The notes beneath the pieces were generated by a model. That model searched no databases, was not told the DNA's origin, and saw nothing but the letters and a program-made list of their open reading frames with translations. A stretch of 64,000 bases of DNA from Ascarosepion bandense. Lineage: Eukaryota > Mollusca > Cephalopoda > Sepiida > Sepiidae. The DNA is taken from NCBI GenBank assembly GCA_037127315.1, contig JBBBDQ010000750.1:6279001-6343000 (forward strand), given 5' to 3'. The position numbers were made by a program, and so were the translations under genes. Of the stretch, positions 20,801-32,550 are shown piece by piece; position 1 is the first letter of the stretch; each line of letters starts with the position of its first letter.

Positions 20801-20904
20801 ACCTAGTTGCTAATCTTGTGGCTCGAGCAAATTCATGTATGGTGAGCTAAGTTCATCTGAGCAGAAACCATCCACAAATTGTAGAAATGATGCACAATTT
20901 TATA

Positions 20905-21260
20905 CTTTTTTTTTATAATCATTTCACCCCAAGCAAGGTAGTACTGCCACTGGTGTGCAGGGGTTACATGAAAGGAGAACGAGAAGAAAGAGGATCAAGA
21001 TAAGTGGGTGTTGGAGAAAGGATAAGAGAAAGATGGGAATATTGGTGTGCAGGGCATTACGTGAGAGTAGAGCGAAAAGGAAGGAGAACAATATACAGGG
21101 AAAGAATAAACTAAAGATTGGAATCAGGGAAATGAAAGATGGCAACTGACGTTATTGTAGCTTTTAGGGAAGCAAGTATACAGAAGGGAGTTCCACTGGT
21201 AGGAGGGGGTAGGAAAAGAAACTGAGTAGAAGTGGCAGTTAAATTTGACTGTAAAATGGT
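20905..21260 (-). mobile_element. LINE 3'-end fragment, minus strand
   Basis: Second minus-strand copy, about 460 bases from the previous one (aatcatttcaccccaagcaa at its left end), with a purine-rich body. Both lie in one direction and may represent a local duplication. Confidence 0.65.
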
Positions 21261-21424
21261 GGGACCTACTTGCCAATCTAGTAGCCCTAGTAAATACATG
21301 TAGACTGGGCAACAAGAAGATAAACTTATCGGAACAGAAATCATGAAATTATTTTTAGAAAAGATAAAAGAAAGCCACATCATGTTGGTAAGGAAGTAAC
21401 ATGTCAAGCTGCCAAATGGGGATC

Positions 21425-21644
21425 AGTTACATTGCATGTCCCTGGGCATGACAGTAAACAGCATCTGGCAGCAAGGCCTCTGATCAAGAGATTTTGAGGA
21501 GCATGGAACTACCTCGTAATTGCTGTTGTTCTCAGGTCCACTCTAAACCCAGAGTGGTAGCACCTGTTAGGGTCCCAGCTATGGGCAAATAGTTAACCCC
21601 CAAATTGGGGTCAAAACACTATGAAAGTATAAAAATCCACTTTT
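21425..21644 (+). repeat. Dispersed repeat 'gggcatgacagtaaac', copy 1
   Basis: Blocks gcatgacagtaaacagcatc, gaggagcatggaac, gtggtagcacctgttagggt and aaacactatgaaagtataaa also occur at 23195, 48395 and 50470, always in this order. The element looks composite and is usually followed by AT-rich tandem words. Class unknown. Confidence 0.7.
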
Positions 21645-22347
21645 ATCTAAATCTAAACTTATTTATAAATGAAACTTTGTATCTGTGTGTGTGTGTCTGT
21701 TACCTATAGACTCCAAAACGGCTGAACCGATTTTCTTGAAAATTTACACAGTTGTACAATAAGCGTCTGCGAGTGTTCTTAGCTAGGTTTTGTGTCAAGG
21801 TACCCTCAATAAATATCGATAATCGAAAAAATTGAGTGGTCCGATTTTAATCAAATTTCATACACTCATAGACAAAGACATAAGAAACGAAATTCAGAAG
21901 TTTCAAGGTTGCAGTTCTTACAATAGTGCAGAAAATCGATAATATATATATATATAAGGCAAGATGTTTGTGTGTGTGTGTCTGTTTATCTGCCTGTATG
22001 TCTGTATATTTTTCAGCCCTTTTATTTTAGTTTTTGCTTCGGGTTTGGCTCTAAGTAGGTATAATTGTAGTTCTTAGTCTCAGCCATGATACCTTTTACT
22101 CAGAGGACTTATTTAGCCTTCAAAATTCAGTTTACGACGAAAAAAATTTATTTAATATCGATACCAGGAAATCAAAATTTGACTTACATCCATTCATTTT
22201 TCTTTCAGTCTGCGGTTTCGCTTTAACTGGAAACAACTATTGCTTTTTATTCTTTCATGCCAACGTCCAAAGAGTCTGAGCTCCAGAACCATGGATTAGT
22301 TTTAAAGCTTTCATTACACCCAAGCAATGCCGGTCTATACTGCTAGT
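21645..22347 (-). mobile_element. Dispersed element 'actagcagtatagcccgg', copy 3, long form
   Basis: Reverse orientation: aaacttatttataaatgaaa at the left, (TA)n near 21945, and the start motif complement near 22340. It carries about 250 bases (21990-22250) absent from copies 1 and 2 but shared with 34105-34380, so long and short forms exist. Confidence 0.75.
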
Positions 22348-22690
22348 AGAAATATATACATAAAAATAGACTTTTCTAGAAAAATATAGATTTTTGAAGG
22401 AAAAATATTGTCAACAATACATTTTTGAAGAAAATATTATTACCATAACACATTTTTGAAGGAAAAAAAATTTATTCTCAGTAAAATATTTTTTAATACA
22501 AAACTGGAAGACATTTTCAGTTTTCTAAAATAAAAAAAAGTGAAAAGAAAAATTTCATTAAAATCTGACTAAATCAACCTTTTCACTATAACCAAACATT
22601 TAAAAGAAAATACCTTAAAAACCCGCCTTTATAACATTAAATAACCCACAGAGGTTGATATGCTGTTAAGCAAAACTCGAACTCAGTTAC
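22348..22690 (+). repeat. AT-rich tail of the 'gggcatgac' family
   Basis: Words atagatttttgaaggaaaaa, acatttttgaaggaaaaaaa and ttaaataacccacagaggtt match 48600-48830 and 50690-50960 in order. The head is missing here, having been displaced or cut by element 21645-22347. Confidence 0.65.
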
Positions 22691-22920
22691 ATTGCAGATC
22701 CTTCTTTAAGTTTTGCTGACAACTCCGAGATGAATAGCTGAAGCGCCTGACCAGATATGGCAACAGTATTCAATGCACGGACGAATGGTAGATTTGTATG
22801 TGTGCAAGATGGATTCTGATGAGAAAAACTTCCTGGCCTGATACAGTGACCCGACCTTCCTAGCAGTAGTGTACAAGGACACATATTTGTTATTAAATCT
22901 TTTACTATCTCTTTTCATTT
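22690..22920 (-). pseudogene. LINE RT C-terminal fragment (different LINE family)
   Basis: Minus-strand translation contains KVGSLYQARKFFSSESILHT, then IRPCIEYCCHIWSGA. This is the thumb/post-RT block typical of jockey/CR1-like LINEs (Y.ARKF......YKS.IRPC.EY...W.GA). One frameshift splits it. It differs from the RT family at 35881. Confidence 0.75.
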
Positions 22921-23194
22921 CAATTTATTTTCAAGAGTTGTCAGTTCAGTTCCTAGATTTTATAGTTCTTGAGCCTGTTAGTATATTAGTACTACAGGAT
23001 TATCAAGAAAATATTTTAGTACTTTGTTGATTATCATTCTCTAGTAGGCACTTTATAGTTTATCAATTTTCTTAAACTTTAGAAATAGAGAAGCTCTTGA
23101 CAAAATACATAAATATATTTTAGGCACTTACTTTGTCTATATATCAATGTATATATGGGCAATCATGAAACTTTGTAACCATATTGTGAGTATG
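22921..23194. other. Non-coding, nothing recognised
   Basis: Short AT-rich spacer before the next dispersed repeat. Confidence 0.5.
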
Positions 23195-23385
23195 ACAATA
23201 AACTACATCCGACATAAAGGCCTCTGATCAAGAGGTTTTGAGGAGCATGGAAACAAATCTTTATTGCTGTTATTTCCAGGTCCACCCTAACCCGGTGTGG
23301 TAGCACTTGTTAGGGTCCCAGCTATGGGTAAATAATGAATCCCTAAACTGGGGTCAATACACCATGAAAGCATAAAAATATTTTT
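23195..23385 (+). repeat. Dispersed repeat 'gggcatgacagtaaac', copy 2
   Basis: Contains aataaactacatccgacata, gaggagcatggaaacaaatc, gtggtagcacttgttagggt and accatgaaagcataaaaata. It ends where the AT-rich minisatellite begins. Confidence 0.7.
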
Positions 23386-25325
23386 TTATAGTAAAAATTT
23401 CTAATAGTCATTTAATACTAAAAATTCCAGCAATAGATTTTAATCATAGAAAAAAAATACAGCAATAAATTTTAATAGTAAAACAAAATTCCAACAATAG
23501 GTTTTACTAATAAAAAAACTCAGAATAGATTTTAATAGTAAAAACAAAATTCCAGCAATAGATTTTAATAGTAAGAAAAATATTCCAGTAATAGATTATA
23601 AAGTAAAAAAAATCCAGCATTAAATTTTAATAGTAAAAAAAATTCCATCAATAGATTTTAATTGTAAAATAATAGTTTCAGCCATAGATTTTAATAGTAA
23701 AAAATTTAATCGAGTAATAAATTTTAGTAGTAAAAAAAATTCCAGCAAATAGATTTTTAAAGTAAAAACAATTCCAGCAATAAATTTCAATATTAAAAAA
23801 AATCCAACAACAAATATTAATAGTAAGATAAAAAAAAAATCCAGTAGTAGATTTTAATAGTAAAAACAAAAAATCGAGCAATATATTTTAATAGTAAAAA
23901 AAAAATAATGGAGCAATATATTTTAATAGTAAAACTTCTAGCAATAGATTTCAGTATAAAAGAATATTCAGCAATCAATTTTAAGAGTAAACAAAAAATA
24001 ATTCCAGCAATAGATTTTAATATTAAAAAAATTTTTCACTAATAGATTTTAATACTAAAAAAATAATAAAAATTGGATAATAGATTTAAACAGTAAAAAA
24101 AAGGAAATATTCTAGGTATAGATTTTAATGTTAAAAAAAAGTTCCATCAGTAGTTTTAATAGTAAAAAAAAATTTTAGTTATATATTTTAAGAGTAAAAA
24201 AATAAATCAAGCAACAGATTTTAGTAGTAAAAATTAATTCTATCAATAGATATAAATTGTAAAAAAAATTTACAGCAAAGATTTTAATAGTAAAATGAAA
24301 ATTCTAACAATAGATTTTAGTAGTAAGAAAAATATTTCCTCAATAGATTTTCATAGTAAAAAATATCCATGAACAAATATTTATTGTAAAAAAAAATTAC
24401 AGTAATATATTTTAGAAGTAAAAAAACAGATTACAGCAACAGATGTCAATATTTTTAAAAATTTAGCAGTAAATCTTTATATTTAAAAATAATTCAGTCA
24501 TAGATTTTAAAAGTAAAAAAAATATTCCATGAATTGATTTTAATAGTAAAAAAATTTCATCAGTAGATTTTAATAATAAAAAAAGATTCCAGCAATAGAT
24601 TGTAAAAAAAATTACAGCAAAGATTTTAATAGTAAAATAAAAATTCTAACAATAGATTTTAGTAGTAAGAAAAGTATTTCCTCAATAGATTTTTATAGTA
24701 AAAAATATTCAGGAACAAATATTTATTGTAAAAAAATTACAGTAATAGATTTTAGAAGTAAAAAAAAAATTACAGCAACAGATGTCAATATTAAAAAAAA
24801 ATTTAGCAGTAAATTTTTATATTTAAAAAAAATCCATCCAAAGATTTTAAAAGTAAAAAAAATATTCCATGAATAAATTTTAATAGTAAAAAAAATTGCA
24901 TCTGTAGATTTTAATAATAAAAAATTCTAGCACTAGATTGTAAATTTTTTTTTAAATTTCTAAAATAGATTTTATTAGTAAAAAAAATTCCAGCAGTAGT
25001 TTTCAATATTAAAAAATAATCTCACAATAGATATTAATAATAAGATGAAATAATACAGCAATTGATTTTAATATTAAAAAAATTCAGTAACAGATTTTAA
25101 TAGTAAAAAATTCTAACAATAGATTTTAATAATAAATAATCCAGAATATACTTTAAAAGTAAAAGAACTATTCCATCAATAGATATTAATATTAAAAAAA
25201 AAATTCCAGCAATAAATTTTAATAGTAAAAACAATCCAGCAATAGATTTTAATTGTAAAAAACAAAATCAAACAATAGATTTTAGTAGTAAAAAAAAAAA
25301 ATTCAGCAATAGATTTTAATTGTAC
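23386..25325. repeat. Degenerate AT-rich minisatellite, ~31-35 bp unit, part 1
   Basis: Roughly 55-60 units with the consensus sense tccagcaatagattttaata followed by gtaaaaaaaa. Units vary in the A run and in single bases. An internal higher-order duplication is visible: 24240-24470 is repeated at 24600-24830 (tacagcaaagattttaatag, then attctaacaatagattttag). There is no coding sense; short open frames across it come from the repeat. Confidence 0.9.
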
Positions 25326-26352
25326 ACTATTTACATTATTCAGACCGATGTCCTCATCTTTGTTGCCTTTTGTATGATGTTTTGGTCGTTGTACACTCCA
25401 CCCTTCTTTAGGTGCTAGGAATTTCACACCAAATCCTTTATTATGATCACTGGGGTATATCATTCTCATTTCATTGTGCCAAGCCTCTTTTGGTAGTCAT
25501 GAGTTATCTCCTTCTAACCGGACTAAGTTACTTGTTCACAACTCTTTGGGTCAAGTCACTGGAACTAACCAATGTTTATATCCACTGAGCCATGTGTCTT
25601 TAAGGACAAGAAGAACTAAATTTCTGGGACTTATAAACCTAATGTTCAGTAACCATTTTTTATTAGAGTTCATATTGCAATTTTTTATCTTAATGGTTTT
25701 TTTCTATTAATTTTTACCAGAGCTCATATTGCAATTTTTGACACTAATGATTTTCTCAGGCACTCCATATTATTGGTTCTCATATTGTGTTCATCTCTAT
25801 GCTTGGTGGGCTTAGGAGATTTTTGTAGCCTAGCATATGCACTGATTCGTTAAGTTTACATAGTTTCTAGTGGCATTCCCTATTATTTCAGTTTCATCCC
25901 ATAGGGGGCAGTGATCCCCTTTCTTCCTTCATATGTGGTCAGCTATACCTGACTTTTCTATCTCCCCTCGTGTTACGGTTTTGCAATGTTTTTGTAGCCT
26001 TACCTTAAGTGGGTGAGCTGTTTCTTCTTTAAATTTCTTTCCACAGCTACATGGAATGGCATACACACAGTTCTTTGTCATGTCCTCCTGTGTTGGGGGT
26101 CTTACTCAGGAGAGGTACCTGCGAAGTGTAGAACCACTTCTAAAGATCGTCCTAATGTTAGATGAACCACAAATCTTTTGTATTTTCTCTAATAACCCCT
26201 TCACATAGGGTAGACAGCGAGGCTGTTTTCTGAAATTTGTTATCCTCAACATTACCCCCCCTTCTATGTTTGTTGAAATTGTTGTCATGTACCCTGGATA
26301 ATTGTTATGTTTTAGGATAACAAAGATGAGGACAATAGTCCAGATAATAGTG
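25326..26352 (-). pseudogene. Penelope-like element fragment (GIY-YIG endonuclease)
   Basis: On the minus strand, RCLPYVKGLLEKIQKIC, IRTIFRSGSTLRRYL and, after a frameshift, VYAIPCSCGKKF and VRLQKH follow each other. This is the linker and GIY-YIG endonuclease order of Penelope-like retroelements. The YIG half is degraded (KKFKEET where family members have KKYIGET), and stops follow. Both ends carry the same inverted word (aacaaagatgaggacaatag near 26310, mirrored near 25355). It sits inside the minisatellite, which continues on both sides. Confidence 0.8.
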
Positions 26353-26915
26353 ATTAGTAATAAAAAAAAATCCGGAATAAATTTTAATAGTAAAGAAAAT
26401 TCCGTCAATAGATTTTAATTGTAAAAACATTCCAGCAATATATTTTAATTGTAAAAATAATTCCAATAATAGATTTTAATAGTAAAAAAAATAAAAACCT
26501 CTAGCAACAGATTTCAGTAGTAAAAATAAATTCCAGCAATAGATTTTAATTATAAAAAAATCTATCAATAGATTTTAATCATAAAAAAAATTGTATCAAT
26601 AGATTTTAATCATAAAATAAAATTTTATCAATAGATTTTAATCATAAAATAAAATTTTATTAATAGATTTTAATCATAAAATAAAATTTTAACAATAGAT
26701 TTTAATCATAAAATAAAATTTTAACAATAGATTTTAATAGTAAAAAACCCCTCTAGCAACAGATTTCAGTAGTAAAAATAAATTCCAGCAATATAATCTA
26801 ACTGTAAAAAAAAAATCCAGCAATAGATTTTAATTATAAAAAAATCTATCAATAAATTTTAATAATAATAAAATTCTAACAATAGATTTTAAATATTAAA
26901 AAAAAATCCATCTCT
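26353..26915. repeat. AT-rich minisatellite, part 2
   Basis: Same unit as 23386-25325 resumes directly after the Penelope-like piece. A sub-array at 26575-26735 has a more regular 35-base period (atagattttaatcataaaat). Confidence 0.88.
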
Positions 26916-27375
26916 TCTTCGTCTTCACCTTCTCACAGTCAACAAAGAAGACAACAATAAGACACTTCAACTGGCTCATGAAATTAACATCAATAAGTAC
27001 AATTTTCCTTTAACACTTTTTCTTCCTCTTCACTTACTCACTGGCTGCAAAAAGAAAGAAAGGAACAAAGGCCTTACTACAACAAACGAACTCTGGATTC
27101 ATTAAACACTTTACTACTTTCTCATAGAACAGTTCCACAGTTAATACTTTCACTTTCTACAAATTGATTTTATTTGATAAATAAATATTCATTTATTTAT
27201 ACAAACGAAACAGTATTATCTCTCAACCTTCTGATGATAATCTTAAATTGTGGAGAATTCGGTTATGTTTAGCACAAGGCCAATTTAATAAACATGATCA
27301 AGCACCCTATAGATTAAAGACACTTTTCTTACTGGTTCTTTACTTATTCTATTATCTTATTGGATTTCAATTCAT
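26916..27375. other. Non-coding; short homology to 31940-32050
   Basis: 27215-27290 (aaccttctgatgataatctt, then ttcggttatgtttagcacaa and aataaacat) resembles 31945-32050, which looks like LTR-retroelement leader sequence. The rest is unrecognised. Confidence 0.45.
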
Positions 27376-28232
27376 ATATTTGTTACGAGAATGCATTTAT
27401 ACATAAAAATAATATTAATAATGTATAAAAAGTTATAGTAATGGATTCTATTGAGTCCTAAGTGTTATTCCAAGAAAGTTCTAATTCATGAAGTAGTCGT
27501 AAAAATAAGGAAATTAGGAATAGAATGTTTTGGAAGATTGTAGAATGTTCCAGTAGAATCTAGAGATTTCAAAAGGTTCTAGAAGTATGCAAATTAGGTG
27601 TTAACCCCTATAAAAATAGGTTTTGGGCAGTGAGAAGTTAGTTGATAGCAGGATGGGTTGACCTCATCAGCTCCGGTTTTCATTCAAGGATGTATATCCA
27701 GCTGAAAGATCTCTCTAAGTTGATAAAGAAAACTAAAACTTGAAACAGTTGATAAAAGGATGTGCTGACCTCTTCAGCTCCGGTTTCGATTCAATGATTT
27801 ATATCCAGCCGAAAGAATCTCTCTGAGTAAAGTCTACAACAAACTAAAACTTGAAAGAGTTGTTAAAAGGATTTGCTGTCATATCAACTCTGGTTATGAT
27901 TCAAGGATTTATATCTAGCCAAAAGAATCTCACAGAAAAGTCTGAACAACTAAGACCTGAAAGAGAACCTCATGGAACTATCTGGTTAAATACATATTTT
28001 TGCCTCTTTCATTGACCAAGCCCATAATTAGTCTTTATATACGCATTTAAGGATTTCCAAAAAATATAGCACTTAACTTTCCTGCCAACTTAACTGGGTA
28101 AAGATCTTTAACACCTTCCCTCCCCTTCTCTCTTTTTCTATTTGAATGCAAAACTGTATATTTGTAAATATTTTTTGTGAATTAAATATTTTTCTGTATT
28201 TTAACTCTGAGTTTTGGTCAATCATTTTTTCA
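27376..28232 (+). mobile_element. Candidate solo LTR with TATA box and HSE-like sites
   Basis: Begins TGTTACGAGA and ends TTTTTTCACA, a TG...CA layout of about 857 bases. A TATA box TATAAAAATAGG lies at 27609-27620. Upstream, GAATGTTC (27543-27550) and TTCTAGAA (27577-27584) are perfect paired heat-shock half-sites. Downstream is the threefold repeat at 27655-27965. No matching 5-base target duplication is evident, so the LTR call is inference from layout. Confidence 0.4.
27655..27965 (+). repeat. Three-copy tandem repeat, ~110 bp
   Basis: Units share gacctcatcagctccggttt, gattcaaggatttatatcca, gccgaaagaatctctc and aactaaaacttgaaag. The third is the most diverged. They follow the TATA box by about 50 bases, where a transcript leader would lie. 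Confidence 0.8.
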
Positions 28233-28289
28233 CAATTAAGTCATCCATAGACAGTCCTGTTTCGCTGTATTACAGCTCATCAGTACAGT

Positions 28290-28378
28290 TAGACATTCGA
28301 TTACTTCCAGCCAGGATTGAAACCCAACTGATTTTACATCAGCTGGAGATTCTACCACTAAGCTTGTGATATAGTGAT
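28290..28378 (-). other. tRNA-like segment (A and B boxes), minus strand
   Basis: Minus strand reads agcttagtggtagaatctcc (A box) and gttgggtttcaatcctggct (B box) with about 25 bases between. Probably the head of another SINE family or a tRNA relic; no acceptor stem pairing was found. Confidence 0.45.
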
Positions 28379-28782
28379 TTAGGTCACATATGATGGTTAA
28401 TGTTACAACTGATGAAGTCAGTACAGAAAGAACATGAAACACAACATGGAAGTTTTAAAGAATAATGTAGTTTCCTTCAGTTTATTTCCAAAAATAAATT
28501 TTAATAGAAGATAGAACATTTAAATTATTATTAACAGAGTGGAGTTATACAGAGAAAATTAGACAGGTCCATTTTTTGTGTCGCACATGGCTGTAGGCCG
28601 AGAAGGAATGGTGGTAGTGGGTTCTTTGTTCAATTGAGTGTATAGTGGCATGAGGGATTGGTCTGGGGACGGCTGCTACTATGGTGTAGGGGGTAAGTAT
28701 AATAACTATGACCTCTCCCATCGATTATAGGCATTGAGGTGTCGAAATTTATTTTATTTAGGCTAGGTTTAAACTGTTTGAT

Positions 28783-28830
28783 GTAGATAGCTTCTAGAAT
28801 TTTAAGCTCGAAATTCTAGAAGCTATTTAC
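28783..28830. repeat. 20-bp-arm hairpin
   Basis: gtagatagcttctagaattt, an 8-base loop, then its reverse complement with one mismatch. No T run follows, so it is not a typical pol III or intrinsic terminator. Confidence 0.8.
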
Positions 28831-30689
28831 AAATGTTTCGTCCTTTTAATAGTCAGTTGTGCTTAGTTTAAATTTATAGCATATATAAATGTAGGTAGTA
28901 AAAAAAGCAAATGTTGATCAGATAGTGAGGGTCATAAAGCACTGCCCGGGCTCATAATCAGCACCTGAAGATTGTGTTGTGCATGTAGTATGAAATTCAA
29001 AGTTGTGCTACCGGTGAGTAAATGTATGAATTAGAATTAGAGACTAAGCAACTGAATGACAAAATAGAAAAAAATGGAAGTCATAAACGAAAGCACATTT
29101 GGTCCTTCTCTAATATTGGATCTCTACAAACTATAAAAATATTTTTTTTTTTTGTCTTTTTTATGGAATCATGTCGGGTGAGGAAACGAAAATAAACAAA
29201 GAGAGTAAACATCAGCTTAGAAACGCTGAAGATACTGGAATTTTTAATTTAAAATTTAGATCTTAAAATTAATTATGATATCCTATGTATTTTTTAGACA
29301 TTTAGCCAACTTTTTTCTTTTTTCTTTTTTTTTACCGCTTTCTTTTGTTTTTTTAGAATCAATATTTTTTTTTTTAATTTTTACATATGATTCTGTATTT
29401 TTATGGTAATTCTAGTAAATTCTGCCAAGAAAAGAATAATTTTTTTATCTGAAATCGTCCTTTTGAAGGGCCTAATACTCTACTTAGTATTTTTTTACCC
29501 CCATTTGGTTAACACAAAATTAAAGAGGAAAAAAAAATAGTATTTTTGGACGGTAGGGAAATAAAAATTGATCAACATCAAAGCAAGCCTCCAAAATAAA
29601 ATAAGCAACCCATTTATGTTACCATAGAGTTGTCTCCCTTGTTTTACTCTTTAACGTAAAAAGAAACTCGATTCTCTGACGACGCCTTACTTTGCACCTT
29701 TGACTTGGTGCCAGGTTACCAAACCAACAGAACTCCCCGTGTATGTATTGTCAGATAACAATTTATTAATAATTTTCCTTCACTGTATGCATAAATTAAT
29801 CTACTTGTTACGCTCTTTTTTATACAATGCATTTGTGAATTTACGTTTCAGATTTTTTTAAATGCAGAAATTACGACACTACTTTTATTTTTTAATCTTC
29901 TTCTCTTTATGTCATTGTTGTCGATCCGAATGCCCACTGTTAAAAACTTCACCCTCAATAAAATAAACGGAAAAAAACCCTTACCCTATTTTTCTTCTCC
30001 TTTTCATTCACATGTGGTGTTGTAGTTGTTAATGAACTCGTACGTTTTTTTTTAAACCAACCTTTGTTTACTGTGTACTGAGTTCGGTCCTCATTAGGTG
30101 CATCCATCCATTCCATTGTATTATTGAATTAATTGTTATTCTGGAGTGGAATGCATAATGAATGCCCCGACAAACACATTAATTTACAGTTAGACTTGTT
30201 TATTTGTAACAAAAGTGAAAAAAAAATTAAGTTAAACTTGGTCACTGTTTTAGTGTTTAACTTTAAAAGCTTTCAAAAGTTCAAACAGTATTTTTTTAAA
30301 TTTCATCTCAAACACGGCGTCAAAAGCAAAAAATCGTACGGATACTGAAAGAGGTTCGTTATCAGATCTTAATTTTTTTTTATATCTGATCCTCTATTTT
30401 TAAAGAGCTATTAAATTTAAATGGAAGCCTTTTTCCAAAATCAAAACAATTTGTTTTTACTCCTATAACAAAAAAATAGGGAATTATCCGATTTAAATGA
30501 AATTTTCAACACTTGTTAATGACTTGTGACAAGTTTCTTTTCTAAATCTTCTATGCGATGTTTCCCGTCCTTTGCAACACTTAATAAATTTTGCCTTTTT
30601 TGGTTTGTTTGTTAATCTTTCCTAAACCCTGTTCTGACATAGTATTTTTTTTTTACTCAAGCTCGTTAGGTAGGTTCTAAGTTTTATGT
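28831..30689. other. Intergenic DNA, nothing recognised
   Basis: AT-rich with long T runs. 29620-29760 is locally less AT-rich (gacgacgccttactttgcac), but no exon, splice pair or promoter element can be supported there. Open frames such as 30133-30348 have no recognisable domain. Confidence 0.55.
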
Positions 30690-31330
30690 ATTGTTTTCCT
30701 CTGTCCTGTGAGTATCAAATTTTCAAAATCTTTTTTCTTCATTATGTTCCTTAATTAAACTGCCTCTTTCTGATATCAAGTATAAGTGTCCTTTTGGTTT
30801 CCATTTTCTCAAACACTTTCTCATTGCTCACACGTTCAGTCCATTTTATTCTCAGCATCCTCCTCCAGGACCCGATTTTTATTGTTTCAAAGTCTCTTCA
30901 CCAGTGCAGAGATTGTTCAGCATTCACTGCCATGTCGGAAGAGTGATATTATGCAACAGTTCAGTACACTTTTCTTTGTTTCTAATAAACTTCTGGAAGA
31001 CAACTTTCGATATCCCAATGTTCCTTTAGATTTCAGTGCCACACTTCCTGTTTGCTGTTAAAACACTTCACAGATATTTAAATTGTACTTTTTTTTTTTT
31101 TTATTGGCATCTCTAATTTGTATGTTGGGCTGTTACTTTTGCTAACAACTAAGCCTTTTATTTTTAGTCCTTTTTTCATGCTTTCCTTTACTACCTTCTG
31201 TAGTAGTCCTTCTAGTTCCCTTTCTATATCTGCTATTAAAACTGTCATCTGCATATATGTTAAGAATGTGGCCACCTGTAATAGATACTGGTGGGTCTTC
31301 TAATACTCTCATAATATCCTGCTTGCTCTA
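30690..31330 (-). pseudogene. LINE reverse-transcriptase C-terminal half, decayed
   Basis: Minus strand gives YADDS-like sequence near 31255, then LEGLLQKVVKESMKKGLKIKG (31160-31230), KGTLGYRKLSSRS and SLFRHGSECWTIS (about 30900-31040), and DFENLILTGQRK (30700-30740). Order matches the animal endonuclease/RT LINE: catalytic YADD, thumb, GSECWT and the ENLILTG C-terminus. Many stops. Probably the same LINE family as 2820, 4590 and 41278. Confidence 0.8.
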
Positions 31331-31504
31331 TGGTGGATAGGAAATTAAGAATTAAAATCACCTTTCTTCTTCACTTTTACAAAAATTCACAATGATGTGT
31401 GAAATCTCGGTTTTGCCGCATAGAAAAAGGATTGACCTTGTGCTTACAGAAAAGTCAAAACCAGATTTCGCGAGTAGATGTTAAATTGGTTTTCTGACAA
31501 ATGG

Positions 31505-31715
31505 AAGCGATTCACAAGACTAAAAAGGACTTTGTGATCCAGTGCGAAAAATCAACAGGACTATATAAATGACTTCAATCTGCATCAGTCAGTCAGATGG
31601 TAGCAGCGAGAGAGACACAACTAAAATGTAATGGGAGAAACTTCAACCACGACCCAGATGTAAGGTCGCATCGCACATTGTTCTCTTTCTCCTTCTTTCT
31701 CATGTGCTGATTCTT
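31505..31715 (+). repeat. Dispersed repeat, copy of 2560-2775
   Basis: Shared blocks ggactatataaatgacttca, aactaaaatgtaatgggaga and aaggtcgcatcgcacattgt. Adjacent to a LINE fragment, as at the other copy. Confidence 0.6.
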
Positions 31716-31929
31716 TTTACTTTTTCTTCTCCATTCAAAGACATTCCTACCAAACAAACATACATATATACGTACGATAAACTCTTTCCAACAATTTACT
31801 ACTACAACTCTTGATACCCTTAACTTTTGCATTGAACATTAACTTCTATGAATTCTTGTTATTTTTTCCTTTTAATAAATTTTTATTTTAACATGAAAAA
31901 TGTATATTTTTATTCTTCCACACAAATTC

Positions 31930-32330
31930 CACACAAATTCCACAATCTCCAACCTTCTGCTGAAAACCTGATGATGAAAATAACAAATAAATCTGTAAGC
32001 TGTAGGGAGTTCGGTTATATATGATGCAAGGCTGAATCAAATAAACATTAACCATCTCCTTCCCGACGTCCAAGGAACATGCACTCTACTTCTTCACTGG
32101 TGACCCCCGACATTGAAAAAGAACACCTAATGGAAGGATAAATTCTTCACTGGTGAACACCGACGTTCAAACCCAGCAAAGAACATGCAGTGGAAGAAAA
32201 CCTTATTACCGCTATCACACTTATGACCCAGCGAGAAACATGCAGTGGAAAAATCCTTACTACCTCACTGGTGAACACGGACGTGGAAAAAGAACAAAAG
32301 AATCCTTTCTTCAGCTATATTGGTTAAATA
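31930..32330 (+). mobile_element. LTR-retroelement leader/PBS-like triple repeat
   Basis: After aataaacattaacc (32033 on), the word ttcactggtgacccccgaca appears near 32093 and returns as ttcactggtgaacaccgacg near 32147 and ctcactggtgaacacggacg near 32265. TGGTGACCCCGACG-type sequence just past an LTR end is a usual primer-binding/leader layout of gypsy-like elements. The units also repeat agaaacatgcagtggaaaaa. No gag frame follows. Confidence 0.45.
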
Positions 32331-32550
32331 AGTCCAATAAGAAGACACATCTTTGTTTCACACCCCTTTCTATTTTTATATATTGACTGAATTCATTTCC
32401 TATCTGTATGCTGATGGTTTGCTGCCAGTATAGGTCCTGGATTATTCTAATATCTTTCCCAAATATGTCAAGGTTACCTAGCAGCTCTAACAGTTTTTTG
32501 TGACATAATTTATCAAATGCTTTTGCATAATCTATAAAACATAGATATAC

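Noticed and set aside
23386..26915. CRISPR-like array
   Set aside because: Units are degenerate, AT-only and lack distinct unique spacers; the host is a eukaryote.
27655..28440. Hammerhead ribozyme (as in Penelope-like terminal repeats)
   Set aside because: CTGATGA strings (for example minus strand near 27668, plus strand near 28405) are not followed by a stem and GAAA core.
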